Counted from the first letter of the stretch, positions 16,393 to 26,412 are shown. The stretch is 64,000 bases of DNA from Deltaproteobacteria bacterium (GCA_014191855.1 BJHF01000002.1:102695-166694); one strand, 5' to 3'. Translations and numbers: made by a program. The notes: generated from the letters alone by a model not told the origin.

Positions 16393-17442
16393 ATGTCGCT
16401 CGTCGCGTTCTGGCTCCTCCTGGTGGGCCTCTTTTCTCCGGTGTCCGCTGCCGACGCCACGGGCGTGCTCAAGGTCGCCACCGCGGCTCCCGGGGCGGAG
16501 GTGTACCTCGATGGTGCGCTCATCGGCGCGGCACCGCTCACCAAGTACATCGTCGTCGGAAAGCATAAACTTAGGGTTGTCGCAGACAACTTCGACCCGC
16601 TCGTCCGGCTGGTCGACATTCAGGCCGGGAAAACCGTGGAGCTCAACGCCACACTCACTCCCGGGCCGGGCTCGATCGAGTTCACGGGTCCGCCAGGAGC
16701 TACCGTGACGATCGGCGGACAAACCTACTCGGTGCCGATCCGGATCCCCTCGCCCGGGCCGGGCGCGCTCGACTACCGCGCCGCCGCCGCGGGCTTTGAG
16801 GACACGCCGGGCAACCTGCAGCTCGTCAAGGGCAGGAACTACCTGGTTGATCTGGTTTTGGAGTCCAGCGAGGGCGTGATCGCGATCACGACGAAGCCGG
16901 CCGGCGCGAGCGTGGAGCTGGATGGCGAAGACATCGGCGTCACGCCGACCAAACGCACCGGTCAAACGAACGGTCCGCACGGCGTTTCCGTGACTCTGGA
17001 TGGCTACGGCACCGCCTACCGGATGGTAGATACGACGAAGGGTGGGCGAGGCACGGCCGACGTGACGTTGTCCAAGTCCTTCGCCGACTTGACGGTAAAC
17101 ACCGCGAGCGATTCGGCGCGCGTGCTGTTCAACCGGGTGGACGTGGGCTCGGGGCTGGTCGTGAAGGTGCCGCACGTCGCCAAGGGCCGGCTCGAGGTCA
17201 CCATCGTAGACGGGGAAAAGACCCTCGCTTCCGGCAAATTCGAAGTGCCCGAGAGCGGCGCGCTCACGCTGCGGCAGGCGGGCAGCGCCGTGATCGAGCA
17301 GAAGCCGCTCACCCAGCAGTGGACCTTCTGGGCGGCCGTCGGCGGCGGGGCCCTGGTGGCCGGTACGACCGCCGGCGTGGTCGTCGCCGCAACGCAGCCT
17401 GAACCCGCGCCGGTAGGCGACGTAGTGGTAACGCTCCCATGA
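16393..17442 (+). CDS. PEGA-domain secreted or anchored protein
   Basis: 349 residues. The ATG at 16393 starts a signal peptide (hydrophobic run LVAFWLLLVGLF, cleavage near V-S-A-A-D). The body holds several PEGA-like units: G-A-E-V-Y-L-D-G-A-L-I-G-A-A-P-L near the start and G-A-S-V-E-L-D-G-E-D-I-G-V-T-P in the middle. Near the C-terminus is one membrane segment (WAAVGGGALVAGTTAGVVVA). PEGA repeats are common in surface and envelope proteins. The stop overlaps the start of the giant repeat lipoprotein (ATGA), so the two are co-translated and probably work together at the surface. Confidence 0.8.
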   Translation: MSLVAFWLLLVGLFSPVSAADATGVLKVATAAPGAEVYLDGALIGAAPLTKYIVVGKHKLRVVADNFDPLVRLVDIQAGKTVELNATLTPGPGSIEFTGPPGATVTIGGQTYSVPIRIPSPGPGALDYRAAAAGFEDTPGNLQLVKGRNYLVDLVLESSEGVIAITTKPAGASVELDGEDIGVTPTKRTGQTNGPHGVSVTLDGYGTAYRMVDTTKGGRGTADVTLSKSFADLTVNTASDSARVLFNRVDVGSGLVVKVPHVAKGRLEVTIVDGEKTLASGKFEVPESGALTLRQAGSAVIEQKPLTQQWTFWAAVGGGALVAGTTAGVVVAATQPEPAPVGDVVVTLP

Positions 17443-20400
17443 ACCTACATAACTTCGGATTGCTCCTGCTCCTCGCCGCGTGCACGACGGAGGATGGTCG
17501 CACCAGCCTCGTCGTGACCGTGACCGGCGAGGAAGCGCTCGCTGCGGCGGATAGCTTCGCGATTTTCGTTGATCCGACTTCCCCTTTCCTCAATGGCGAT
17601 GGCGTAGAGCTCACCGAGGCCGACGACGACTGCCTCGGCGACTGGGTGGTGGACGACGCCGCGCTGGAGTGCAAGGTGAACGTGCCGATCAAGGACGGCG
17701 CGTTCTCCACCGTGGAGCTGATGCCGGGCACCGACAACACCCCGTTCAACCTGACCGGAGCGGGCTGGCGTGACGACGTGCTCACGGTGGGTTCCAGCAC
17801 CTACGGGCCGCTCTCCTTCGAAGACGGCGTGGTGCAGCACGTGGAGCTGCCGCTGGCGCCGCTCGAGAACCCGATCGACGGCTGTCACGACGAGCAGGAC
17901 AACGACGAAGACGGCTGGCGGGACGCGGAGGATCCCGAGTGCGCGACCGGAACCACCGAGATTGCGTTCGGCACCAACGAGTGCAACGACGGCCTGGACA
18001 ACGACGGCGATGGCTCGATCGACGCCGACGATTCCCGTTGCCTGGACGCGCTCGGCACCGCCGAGGCCGGCGCCTGCGAAGACAGCCTGGACAACGACGC
18101 CGACGGCTGGCCCGACGACGAAGACCCGGATTGCGCCGATCTGGGCGAAGAGCTGGGCTTTGGCGGAACCGCCTGCAACAACGGCGCCGACGACGACGGC
18201 GACAACAAAACGGATGCCGACGATCCGCAGTGCGACAACGCCCTCGACGACGACGAAGCCAAGCTTCCGTGCGAGGACGACACCGACAACGACGGCGACG
18301 GGTGGACCGACGAAGCCGACCCCGACTGCGCCTCGGGCGACCTCGAGATCAGCACCTCCGACTACCTGTGCAACAACGGGATCGACGACGATCTCGACGG
18401 GCTTGCCGACAACGATGACACGGGTTGCTCCTCGGCCACGGATGACACCGAGCTGAACATTTGTGACGACGGGCTCGACAACGACGGCGACAGCTACGCC
18501 GACCTCGACGACCCCGGCTGCGACACCAAGGCGGACGACGACGAAGGCGGGATCGAGAACGCTTCCGCCTGCAGCGATGGCCTGGACAACGATGGCGATG
18601 GCCTCGTAGATGGCTTCGATGCCGAGTGCGTGAGCGCTTGGGACGACTCGGAATTCGGCGATTGTAACGATAGCTATGACAACGACGGGGACGGCTGGGC
18701 CGACGACGCGGACCCGGACTGCGCCACCCTTGGCACCGAGCGCAGCTTCGGCGACACGGCGTGCAACGACAACGTGGACAACGACTCAGACGGGCGCAAG
18801 GACAGCGACGACAGCGCGTGCACCTCGGCGAGCGACGACGACGAGACCGACGCCTGCAACGACGGCGCGGACAACGACGGTGACGGCTGGGCCGATGGTA
18901 ACGACCCCGATTGCACCTCGGGGATCGAGGAGCTCGGCTACGGCAGCGGCGAGTGCAACGACGGCGTAGACAACGACGGGGACCTGACCTTCGACGCCGC
19001 CGACAGCCTCTGCGTGCTCGCGACGACCGCTGCGGAGGCCGGAGACTGCGAGAACGGCCTGGACGAAGACGGCGACGGGTGGTTCGACGAGGAGGATCCG
19101 GACTGTGCGGCCGGGGTGACCGAAGTCGGCTTTGGTGGTAATGAATGCAACGACGGGCTCGACAACGAGACGACGGGCGACGGGCTCATCGACGCCGAGG
19201 ACCCCGACTGCCTGGACGCCAATGACGCCCTGGAGACCGCGTACGCCTGCGCGAACGGTTTGGATGACGACGGTGACGGATGGACCGACACCGACGACCC
19301 GGCGTGCGCAGCCGCGACCGGCAGCACGGAGAGCCCCGCCTCCAGCGCCTACGCCTGCAACAACGGCAGCGATGACGACGCCGACGGGCTCAACGACGCT
19401 GAAGATCCGGGCTGCAGCAACGGAAAGGACAACAGCGAGATTGATCCGATCACCGATTGCACCGACGGCCTCGACAACGACGCCGACGGCTGGGCTGACG
19501 AGCTCGACCCGGACTGCGCCGACGGCACAACCGAGCCCGGCTACGGAACCGCCGCTTGCAACAACGGGAACGACGACGATGGCGACGCGCTGATCGACGC
19601 GCGAGATCCCGATTGCGCCTCGGCGACGGACAGCATCGAGGACAGCGCGACGAGCGACTGCGCCGACGGCGCCGACGGCGACCTCGACGGCTGGGTGGAC
19701 GACGCAGATCCGGATTGCGACGGTGGTTCCGCGGAAGTGGGCGTTGGTTCAAGCGCGTGCAATGACGGCGCGGACAACGACACGGATCGCGACATCGACG
19801 CGGACGACGTCGGCTGCGCGAGCGCGAACGACGGCGATGAGACGGACCCTTCGGGGACGTGCTTCGACGGCGCCGACAGCGACGGCGACGGGTGGGCGGA
19901 CAGCGCCGACCCGGACTGCGACAGCGGCAGCGACGAGCTGGGGTTCGGCAGCGGCGAGTGCAACGACGGCCTCGACAACGATGGAAACCACGCCATCGAC
20001 GCCGGCGATAGCGCTGGCTGCACCTCGGCGACCGACGCCGTGGAAGATCCCGCGGCCGACGACTGCCAGAACGGCGAGGACGACGACGGCGACGGGTGGA
20101 TCGACACCTTTGACGCCGATTGTTCACGAACCGGCGACGAAACGGGCACCGGCGCGCGCGAGTGCGAGAACGGGCTGGACGACGATCACGACGGCAAGGC
20201 CGACGCCGATGACGACGGCTGCGCGGTCGGTTGGGACGACGACGAGTCCACCACGCCCGACGACTGCGACAATGGCAGTGACGACGACGGAGATGGCTGG
20301 GCCGACGACCTCGACCCCGACTGCGCCGCGAGCGGCGACGAGGTGGGCTTCGGCACCGTCGACTGCAACGACGGCGAGGACGACGACGCCGATGGCGCCG

Positions 20401-21719
20401 TCGACGCCGACGACCTTGACTGTGAAGATGCCCAGGATGGCGATGAAGTTTCCGCGAGCGCCTCGTGCAGCGACGCCACGGATGACGACGCCGACGGCTG
20501 GACCGACGGCGACGATCCCGACTGCCTCGCGGGCGGCTCCGAAGGGGACGGATACGCGGCTTCGGCGTGCACGGACGCCACCGACAACGATGGCGACGGG
20601 CTGGGCGACGCCGACGACCCCGACTGCGAGAGCGGCTGGGACAACGACGAGGCGGCCGGATCCACCGACTGCGGCGACCTCTCCGATGAGGACGGGGATG
20701 GCTGGCTCGACGCGGAGGATCCCGACTGCGATGCGAGCGGGTTCTCCGCGCTCGCGTGCAACAACGGCGTGGACGACGACGGAGACGGCTGGATTGACGC
20801 CGACGACTCGGGATGCCTGGACGGCAGCGACGACGTGGAGACCGATCCCGCCGCCGTGTGCGCCGATAGCTTGGACAACGACGGAGACGGCTGGACGGAC
20901 GCCGACGATCCCGACTGCGTGAGCGCCACCGCCGAGCGCGGTGCGGTGGGCCCCGCCGAGTGCCACGACGGCGCGGACAACGACGGCGACGGCCTGAGCG
21001 ACGCAGACGACAGCGACTGCGCCAGCGCCTGGGACAACGTGGAGTCGCCGACGTCCGCGGGCGGTCCGAGCTGCGTCGATGGCGCCGACGACGACGGCGA
21101 CGGCTGGACCGACAGCGACGACCCCGACTGCGCCTGGCTGGGCGAAGAATCGGGCACGGACGCCGACTTCGTATGCAACGACGGCGTGGACACCGACGGC
21201 GACACGCTCACCGACGCCGACGATCCTGGCTGCGACGTCGCGATGGACGCCGACGAAACGCACACCCCCGAATGCGAGAACGGCGACGACGACGACGGAG
21301 ACGGCTGGGTAGACCTGCTCGATCCCGTCTGCACCACCGGCACCGATCTCTTCGAGGACGATGGCCTCGCCGGCACCGAGTGCAACGACGGCGTCGACAA
21401 CGACGGCGACGGCCTCCTCGACAGCGAAGACTGGGGTTGTGAAGACGGCGCCGATAACGACGAGGTCGATCCCTCGACGTCCTGCAACGACGGCGTCGAC
21501 TCCGACTGCGACGGCTGGATTGATCTCGACGATCCCGACTGCCCTACGCCAGTGACGGACACCGAGCGCACGGTGGACTGCGCCACCGCGCCTGAGGAGG
21601 ACTGGGGCTATAACCTTGACTATCAGTGCAACGACGGTGTTGATAACGACGGGATCGAAGGATTCGACTCCGCCGAGCCCGACTGCCGATCGGGGTACGA
21701 CAACCTCGAAGCGTACTGA
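17439..21719 (+). CDS. Giant Asp-rich repeat lipoprotein (38 units)
   Basis: 1426 residues. A lipoprotein signal ending LLLLAAC is followed by a globular N-terminal region of about 130 residues. After that come 38 tandem units of roughly 34 residues with the pattern C-N-D-G-x-D-N-D-G-D-G-x-x-D-x-x-D-P-x-C. Two flavours alternate for most of the length: units with D-G-W and D-P-D-C, and units opened by G-F-G-x-x-x-C-N-D-G. This suggests growth by duplication of a two-unit block. Each D-x-D-x-D-G loop is a likely calcium site and the paired Cys a likely disulfide. It is probably a long, stiff surface rod. It is coupled to its neighbours by overlaps at both ends. Confidence 0.9.
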   Translation: MNLHNFGLLLLLAACTTEDGRTSLVVTVTGEEALAAADSFAIFVDPTSPFLNGDGVELTEADDDCLGDWVVDDAALECKVNVPIKDGAFSTVELMPGTDNTPFNLTGAGWRDDVLTVGSSTYGPLSFEDGVVQHVELPLAPLENPIDGCHDEQDNDEDGWRDAEDPECATGTTEIAFGTNECNDGLDNDGDGSIDADDSRCLDALGTAEAGACEDSLDNDADGWPDDEDPDCADLGEELGFGGTACNNGADDDGDNKTDADDPQCDNALDDDEAKLPCEDDTDNDGDGWTDEADPDCASGDLEISTSDYLCNNGIDDDLDGLADNDDTGCSSATDDTELNICDDGLDNDGDSYADLDDPGCDTKADDDEGGIENASACSDGLDNDGDGLVDGFDAECVSAWDDSEFGDCNDSYDNDGDGWADDADPDCATLGTERSFGDTACNDNVDNDSDGRKDSDDSACTSASDDDETDACNDGADNDGDGWADGNDPDCTSGIEELGYGSGECNDGVDNDGDLTFDAADSLCVLATTAAEAGDCENGLDEDGDGWFDEEDPDCAAGVTEVGFGGNECNDGLDNETTGDGLIDAEDPDCLDANDALETAYACANGLDDDGDGWTDTDDPACAAATGSTESPASSAYACNNGSDDDADGLNDAEDPGCSNGKDNSEIDPITDCTDGLDNDADGWADELDPDCADGTTEPGYGTAACNNGNDDDGDALIDARDPDCASATDSIEDSATSDCADGADGDLDGWVDDADPDCDGGSAEVGVGSSACNDGADNDTDRDIDADDVGCASANDGDETDPSGTCFDGADSDGDGWADSADPDCDSGSDELGFGSGECNDGLDNDGNHAIDAGDSAGCTSATDAVEDPAADDCQNGEDDDGDGWIDTFDADCSRTGDETGTGARECENGLDDDHDGKADADDDGCAVGWDDDESTTPDDCDNGSDDDGDGWADDLDPDCAASGDEVGFGTVDCNDGEDDDADGAVDADDLDCEDAQDGDEVSASASCSDATDDDADGWTDGDDPDCLAGGSEGDGYAASACTDATDNDGDGLGDADDPDCESGWDNDEAAGSTDCGDLSDEDGDGWLDAEDPDCDASGFSALACNNGVDDDGDGWIDADDSGCLDGSDDVETDPAAVCADSLDNDGDGWTDADDPDCVSATAERGAVGPAECHDGADNDGDGLSDADDSDCASAWDNVESPTSAGGPSCVDGADDDGDGWTDSDDPDCAWLGEESGTDADFVCNDGVDTDGDTLTDADDPGCDVAMDADETHTPECENGDDDDGDGWVDLLDPVCTTGTDLFEDDGLAGTECNDGVDNDGDGLLDSEDWGCEDGADNDEVDPSTSCNDGVDSDCDGWIDLDDPDCPTPVTDTERTVDCATAPEEDWGYNLDYQCNDGVDNDGIEGFDSAEPDCRSGYDNLEAY

Positions 21720-22600
21720 TGACCTCGATGTGCCTACGCGTGGCCAGCCTCGTACTTTGGGGGGTGCTGGTCGTCGGGTGCGACAGCGGCGCACGCCCGG
21801 AACCGTCCGGCGAAACGGGTGACGCATCCGGGAACGGGGATGACACGGGCCAACCACCCGATGAAGACACTGGAGAATCCGACACCCTCTCCATTGAGCG
21901 GGGCGAGTGCGACGCGCTTCTGGATCCGTGGATCGCCGCAAGCGCGAGCGACGCCCTCGCCACGTGGCTGCTGGTGAGCGAAGGCGCGAACTTCATGACG
22001 TCTGCGGGGCAGGCCGCGGCGCTGGGGGATGAGCATTGCCCGGTCGTGACCACGGAAAGCACCGAGACCAGCACGCACCAGGAGATCGTGGGCGGCTGCA
22101 CGGCCGCCACGGGGTGGTCGTTCGCGGGAACCGCGACGGTCGACGTGGCCCTCAACAACGGGATCCCGTCGAGCTACCACTACGTCTACGCGGGCTTCGG
22201 GGCCGACTTTGACGACGGGAGTGACAGCCTGCACTTCCTGACGACCGGCGACATCGCGATTGCCGCAGCCGCCCGCACCTTCGACTTGACGTGGGAGGCG
22301 TCGGGTGCCGGCCGGTACGCCGATCAGGCCGGGCTCGGGAACGTGACGCTGCTGGCCTCCGCCGGGGAGTCCGGCAACGGCGTCACCGCGAGCGGGTACT
22401 TCCGCGTGCGGCGGAGTCCGGACGGGCCGGAGGGTGATGCCTGCTTTTTTGAAGATTTTCCTGGGATGAGCGACTGCGGCTCCGCCGGCACAATCACCCT
22501 CACCGGCGCCACGATCGCCGAAATCACGTGGGGCGAGGAGCCGTGCGGCTGCCACGACGTGCTCCTGGACGGTGTCGACGCCGGCCAAGCCTGCGAGTGA
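21719..22600 (+). CDS. Lipoprotein of unknown function
   Basis: 293 residues. The ATG at 21719 shares bases with the stop of the giant lipoprotein gene (TGATG). The N-terminus is a lipoprotein signal (LVLWGVLVVGC), followed by an Asp/Gly/Pro-rich linker of about 40 residues and a beta-rich domain with several Cys, including a terminal C-G-C-H-D-V-L-L-D-G-V-D-A-G-Q-A-C segment. Family not recognised. Third gene of the PEGA/giant-repeat/lipoprotein operon. Confidence 0.7.
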   Translation: MTSMCLRVASLVLWGVLVVGCDSGARPEPSGETGDASGNGDDTGQPPDEDTGESDTLSIERGECDALLDPWIAASASDALATWLLVSEGANFMTSAGQAAALGDEHCPVVTTESTETSTHQEIVGGCTAATGWSFAGTATVDVALNNGIPSSYHYVYAGFGADFDDGSDSLHFLTTGDIAIAAAARTFDLTWEASGAGRYADQAGLGNVTLLASAGESGNGVTASGYFRVRRSPDGPEGDACFFEDFPGMSDCGSAGTITLTGATIAEITWGEEPCGCHDVLLDGVDAGQACE

Positions 22601-22651
22601 GCGAATCGGCCCTCCGCTGACGCCCCAAAACGGGCGACGCCCCCTCGGGAA

Positions 22652-22685
22652 CCGACGGATCGCCCGCTGCGGGCGAGTCCGTCGG
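22652..22685. terminator. Strong hairpin before aspS
   Basis: CCGACGGATCGCCCG (22652-22666) pairs with CGGGCGAGTCCGTCGG (22670-22685) with one bulged base. It lies in the 190-base gap between the lipoprotein operon and aspS. It may end the operon transcript or regulate aspS; no T-tract follows and it has no T-box features. Confidence 0.45.
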
Positions 22686-22790
22686 GCCGGTGGGGGTGGC
22701 AGGACCCGGCGCACCTACGGTGTCGACACCACACGCCTTTGGGTCGAACGATCCGGTTTCGTGATAAACGCCGCCCCCGAGGACGCCCCC

Positions 22791-24560
22791 ATGCTGAAGA
22801 ACGCCCGTCGCACCCACACCTGCGGGGAGCTCCGCCCCGAGCACGCCGGCCTCTCGGTTGTCGTGCAAGGCTGGGCCCAGAACGCGCGCGACATGGGCGG
22901 CGTGGTGTTCGTGAACCTCCGCGACCGCAACGGGATTGTGCAGGTTGTTGCGGATGAACGCTCGCCCGAGGCCGTCCGGCAAACCGCAGCCGGCGTGCAT
23001 CTGGAGTACGTCGTGGAAGTGGAGGGCGTGGTGGCGCTCCGGGCAAGCCCGAACCCCAAGCTGCCCACCGGCATGATCGAGGTCGTCGCCTCCAGCGTGA
23101 AGATCCTCTCCCGCACCCCCGCGCTCCCCTTCTCCATCGAAGGCCACATCTCCGCGAACGAGGATCTGCGGCTCCAGTACCGCTACCTCGATCTTCGCCG
23201 CCCCGAGGTCCAGAAAAACCTGATCGCCCGCCACCGCGGCGCCATGGCCGTGCGGAAGTTCATGGACGGCGAAGGCTTCGTGGAAGTGGAGACGCCGATC
23301 CTCACGAAGGCCACGCCCGAAGGCGCACGCGACTACCTCGTGCCGAGCCGCGTGCACCCCGGCGAGTGGTACGCCCTCCCCCAGAGCCCGCAGCTCTTCA
23401 AGCAGATCCTCATGGTGGCCGGGATGGACCGGTACTTCCAGATCGTGAAGTGCTTCCGCGATGAGGACCTGCGCGCCGACCGCCAGCCGGAGTTCACGCA
23501 GATCGACATCGAGATGAGCTTCGCCACCCGCGAGCTGGTGATGGAGCTGGCGACTGGCGTGGTGAAGACGCTGTGGAACGAGATCGGCGGCCACGAAGTA
23601 CCGGAAATCCCGATCATTTCCTACACCGAAGCCATCAACCGCTTCGGCGTGGACGCACCGGACACCCGCTTCGGGATGGAGCACACAACCGTTACGGCGC
23701 TGCTCGCCAAAACCGAGTTCTCCGTGGTTCGCGGCCTGCTCGACGCCGGCGGCATCGCGAAGGTGATGGTGGTGAAGGGCGGCGGCGCAACGGTGACGCG
23801 CAAACAACTCGACGCCTGGACCCAGTTCGTGAAAGCCTACCGGCTTGGCGGCCTGCTCTACGGCAAAGTTGGCGCGCCGTGGACCGGCCCGATGTCCAAG
23901 CTGAGCGAGGCGGAATTGGCCGCCATCTCCGCGGCGTGTGGCGCGGTTGAAGGCGACCTCGTGTTGCTCGCCGCCGGCACCGCGAACGCGGTGAACGCCG
24001 GCTTGGGCAAGCTGCGGCCCTCGGCGGCGAAGGAGCTGGGCCTCATCCCTCCGGGGTTTTCGTTCGTGTGGGTCGTTGATTTCCCCAGCTTCGAGCACGA
24101 CGAGGACTCCGGCCGCTGGATGGCGGTGCACCACCCCTTCACCAGTCCACGCCCCGAGGCCATCCCCCTGCTCGGCACCGGGCGCGAAGGCGAGATGTTC
24201 GCCGACGCGTACGACATCGTGTGCAACGGCTACGAGATCGGCGGCGGCAGCATCCGGATCCACGACCCGGAGGTGCAGTCGAAGGTGTTCTCGACCATCG
24301 GGCTGAGCGACGAAGAGGCCCAGCAGAAGTTTGGCTTCCTGCTCGACGCCTTGCGCCACGGCGCGCCTCCCCACGGCGGGCTTGCCTTCGGCTTCGATCG
24401 CATCGTGATGTTGCTCTGCGGCACGGACAACATTCGCGACGTCATCGCGTTCCCGAAGACCACGAGCGCGCAGGACCTCATGTCCGGCGCGCCGAGCCCG
24501 GTTCCGCAGGTGCAGCTCAACGAGCTCCACGTGCAGAACATCCGGAAGAGCGAGGCTTAG
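22791..24560 (+). CDS. aspS: Aspartyl-tRNA synthetase
   Basis: 589 residues, the normal size of the bacterial class. An N-terminal OB-fold anticodon-binding domain (to about 110) is followed by class II motifs (LDLRRPEVQ; FRDEDLRADRQPEFTQID; motif 3 GLAFGFDRI near the C-terminus) and the bacterial GAD insertion in the middle. It charges tRNA-Asp (and tRNA-Asn in organisms relying on amidotransferase). The ATG at 22791 is chosen because the domain starts there and GAGG lies 8 bases upstream; the frame is open further upstream but shows no homology. The stop overlaps that of the convergent SPFH gene. Confidence 0.97.
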   Translation: MLKNARRTHTCGELRPEHAGLSVVVQGWAQNARDMGGVVFVNLRDRNGIVQVVADERSPEAVRQTAAGVHLEYVVEVEGVVALRASPNPKLPTGMIEVVASSVKILSRTPALPFSIEGHISANEDLRLQYRYLDLRRPEVQKNLIARHRGAMAVRKFMDGEGFVEVETPILTKATPEGARDYLVPSRVHPGEWYALPQSPQLFKQILMVAGMDRYFQIVKCFRDEDLRADRQPEFTQIDIEMSFATRELVMELATGVVKTLWNEIGGHEVPEIPIISYTEAINRFGVDAPDTRFGMEHTTVTALLAKTEFSVVRGLLDAGGIAKVMVVKGGGATVTRKQLDAWTQFVKAYRLGGLLYGKVGAPWTGPMSKLSEAELAAISAACGAVEGDLVLLAAGTANAVNAGLGKLRPSAAKELGLIPPGFSFVWVVDFPSFEHDEDSGRWMAVHHPFTSPRPEAIPLLGTGREGEMFADAYDIVCNGYEIGGGSIRIHDPEVQSKVFSTIGLSDEEAQQKFGFLLDALRHGAPPHGGLAFGFDRIVMLLCGTDNIRDVIAFPKTTSAQDLMSGAPSPVPQVQLNELHVQNIRKSEA

Positions 24561-25891
24561 GGGAGCGGCGGCGGCCCACCGCCGCCGAGCAGCGAAGCGA
24601 TCTCGGGAACGGTGTTCGCCTCCACCCAGCCGGGCATCCCTTCCTTCCAGACGAGGTGCCGCCCCGGCTGCGCGCGCACCCGTGCCGCGATCTCGCCAGT
24701 AGAAAGCACCACATTTCCGCCCTCGGGGCCAGCATAGTGGTAGGGAGCGCCACCCGGCACGGGGGGCGGCGCCGGGGGCACGAGCCGGCTGATGTCGGCC
24801 GCCTCCGACCACGGCTTCCAGCCCGGCCACCCTGCCTGCCACACCAGGTGCTGCGCGCCGCGATTCGCCACAACAAAGCCGGCGATCGCCTGCGCGTCGA
24901 ACTCCCCCTGGCCGCCCGCGCCGTTGTAGTGGAACTTCGCGCCGCCCGGGAGCGGAGGAGGCCCGCCGCCAGTCAGGCCCGCCTGCGGAGCGAAGGTGCC
25001 TGCCGGCGCCTGCTGCGCGCGCCCGAGCGTGTTGCCCATGGCGTTGCCCATGGCGAGGCCCAAACCGGCATCCATGAACGTGCCCCCTCCGCCGCCGCCT
25101 GGGCGCTTCGCCGCTTCTTCCAGGGCGTTCGCCGCCTGGAATTGGGTGTAGGCGTTCATGTCCCCCGCGAGGGCCATGGAGCTGCGCTTGTCCATCATCT
25201 TCTCGACTTCCGGCGGAACCGAGATGTTCTCGACCACGAAATCGGTGAGGGTGATGCCGTAGTTGGCCTGGAACCAGCCGTTCAGCCGCTGCCGCAACGC
25301 ATCCCCGAAGTCCATGTAGTGGGCCACGAGATCGAGCAGCGGGATCTTGGACTCGCCAATCGTGTCGGCCAGCGCGCTCACGAGCTTCCGCTTGAGCTGG
25401 CCGGTAATCTCCTCGGTTGTGAACAGACCTGCGGTGCCGACGAGCTCCCGCATGAACACCGCGGGATCGCTGATCCGGAACGAGAAGTTCCCGAAGCCGC
25501 GAATCCGCACCACGCCAAGGTCGGCATCCCGGATCGGGATGGGGTTCTGCGTGCCCCACTTCTGATCGGTGATCTGCTTGGTGGAGACGAAGTACACATC
25601 GCCCTTGTAGGGCATGTTGAGGCCGTACTTGATGCTCTCGAAGAACGCCATGATCGGCTTGGTGCGGGTGCTCAGCTCGTAGGTGCCAGGACCGAACACA
25701 TCGCTGAGCTTGCCTTCCGCGATGAACACGCCGGCCTGCCCTTCGCGCACGACGAGCTTGCCGCCATCCTGGATGGCCTTCTGGAAGATCGGGAAGCGGT
25801 ACACCAGCGTGTTCGGCGAATCGTCCGTCCACTCCAAAACGTCGAGGAGCTGCGCGCCGGCGTGCGTTTTCAGCGTGTCCCACAAGCCCAT
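24557..25891 (-). CDS. SPFH-domain protein with two GYF_2-type domains
   Basis: 444 residues. The N-terminal 290 residues match the virion-core-like SPFH family (V-V-R-E-G-Q-A-G-V-F-I-x-E-G-K, later the coil E-K-M-M-D-K-R-S). A Gly-rich linker leads to two tandem GYF_2-like modules (F-H-Y-N-G near 320, Y-H-Y-A-G near 395, each with a W-x-x-G-W/M-P-G-W turn). SPFH proteins form membrane-associated scaffolds; GYF modules bind proline-rich partners. The ATG at 25891 has a GGCAAGG ribosome site. The gene is convergent with aspS, stop codons overlapping. Confidence 0.85.
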   Translation of the reverse strand: MGLWDTLKTHAGAQLLDVLEWTDDSPNTLVYRFPIFQKAIQDGGKLVVREGQAGVFIAEGKLSDVFGPGTYELSTRTKPIMAFFESIKYGLNMPYKGDVYFVSTKQITDQKWGTQNPIPIRDADLGVVRIRGFGNFSFRISDPAVFMRELVGTAGLFTTEEITGQLKRKLVSALADTIGESKIPLLDLVAHYMDFGDALRQRLNGWFQANYGITLTDFVVENISVPPEVEKMMDKRSSMALAGDMNAYTQFQAANALEEAAKRPGGGGGGTFMDAGLGLAMGNAMGNTLGRAQQAPAGTFAPQAGLTGGGPPPLPGGAKFHYNGAGGQGEFDAQAIAGFVVANRGAQHLVWQAGWPGWKPWSEAADISRLVPPAPPPVPGGAPYHYAGPEGGNVVLSTGEIAARVRAQPGRHLVWKEGMPGWVEANTVPEIASLLGGGGPPPLP

Positions 25892-25981
25892 GACCTTGCC
25901 CTTTCTGCCGCGCGGGAAGGTGAAGTGCGCGACAGGCCGGAATGTAAGCACCTCGGGGGAGCCGTGCAGAGCCGGGCCCGA

Positions 25982-26344
25982 TCATCCACCCGGCAACGCC
26001 GGCCCTTCCCACACGCCCACACGGTTCCCCTCCGTGTCGAGGAGCTGGGCGATCCGCACCCCGCCCGGCCCGGGCCCCACGCGCGCGATGCGCAGCCCAC
26101 CCAGCTCCACCGCCCGCCGCACGACCGCCTCGATCCCCTCCACCTCCACGTACAGCTCGGCCCCCGCGCTCGATGGCTCGCCGCCGCTCCAGAACGAGCC
26201 CTCCATCCCCCCGGGCGCCACGAATCGAACCCCCTCCGGCTCCTCGGCCAGGACATGCCAGCCGAAGCACGCTCCGTAAAAGCGAGCCGCTCGGCCCGGA
26301 TCTCGCGCGGCGATACGGACGTGAACCAGTTGACCCCGTGCCAT
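25982..26344 (-). CDS. VOC-family (glyoxalase-like) protein
   Basis: 120 residues with a typical single VOC module: H-V-R-I-A-A-R-D-P at the start, A-x-F-Y-x-x-x-F-G-W, a central Gly-rich strand, and C-terminal D-T-E-G-N-R-V-G-V-W. Such proteins dimerise and bind a metal and a small substrate, which cannot be told here. The ATG at 26344 is the start that leads directly into the first strand. It diverges from the MBL-like gene. Confidence 0.8.
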   Translation of the reverse strand: MARGQLVHVRIAARDPGRAARFYGACFGWHVLAEEPEGVRFVAPGGMEGSFWSGGEPSSAGAELYVEVEGIEAVVRRAVELGGLRIARVGPGPGGVRIAQLLDTEGNRVGVWEGPALPGG

Positions 26345-26355
26345 GGTACGACCTG

Positions 26356-26365
26356 AACATATGTT
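26356..26365. promoter_or_regulatory. AT-rich palindrome in a divergent promoter gap
   Basis: AACATATGTT is a perfect 10-base palindrome in a noticeably AT-rich patch (GAACATATGTTTATGTATC) within the 68-base gap between the VOC gene and the MBL-like gene. AT-rich patches are rare in this window, so it probably marks the promoter or an operator for one or both genes. Confidence 0.35.
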
Positions 26366-26412
26366 TATGTATCGCGCCATCGGCGAGCCTGTCAAGCGCG
26401 TTAGGAGCGGAG

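Noticed and set aside
20124..21941. Long minus-strand frame opposite the repeat lipoprotein
   Set aside because: Antisense of the Asp-rich repeats gives Val/Ala-rich pseudo-repeats; the plus frame has a signal peptide and patterned Cys.
22601..22790. T-box or other riboswitch before aspS
   Set aside because: Only a plain GC-rich hairpin is visible; no T-box sequence or specifier-loop features seen.
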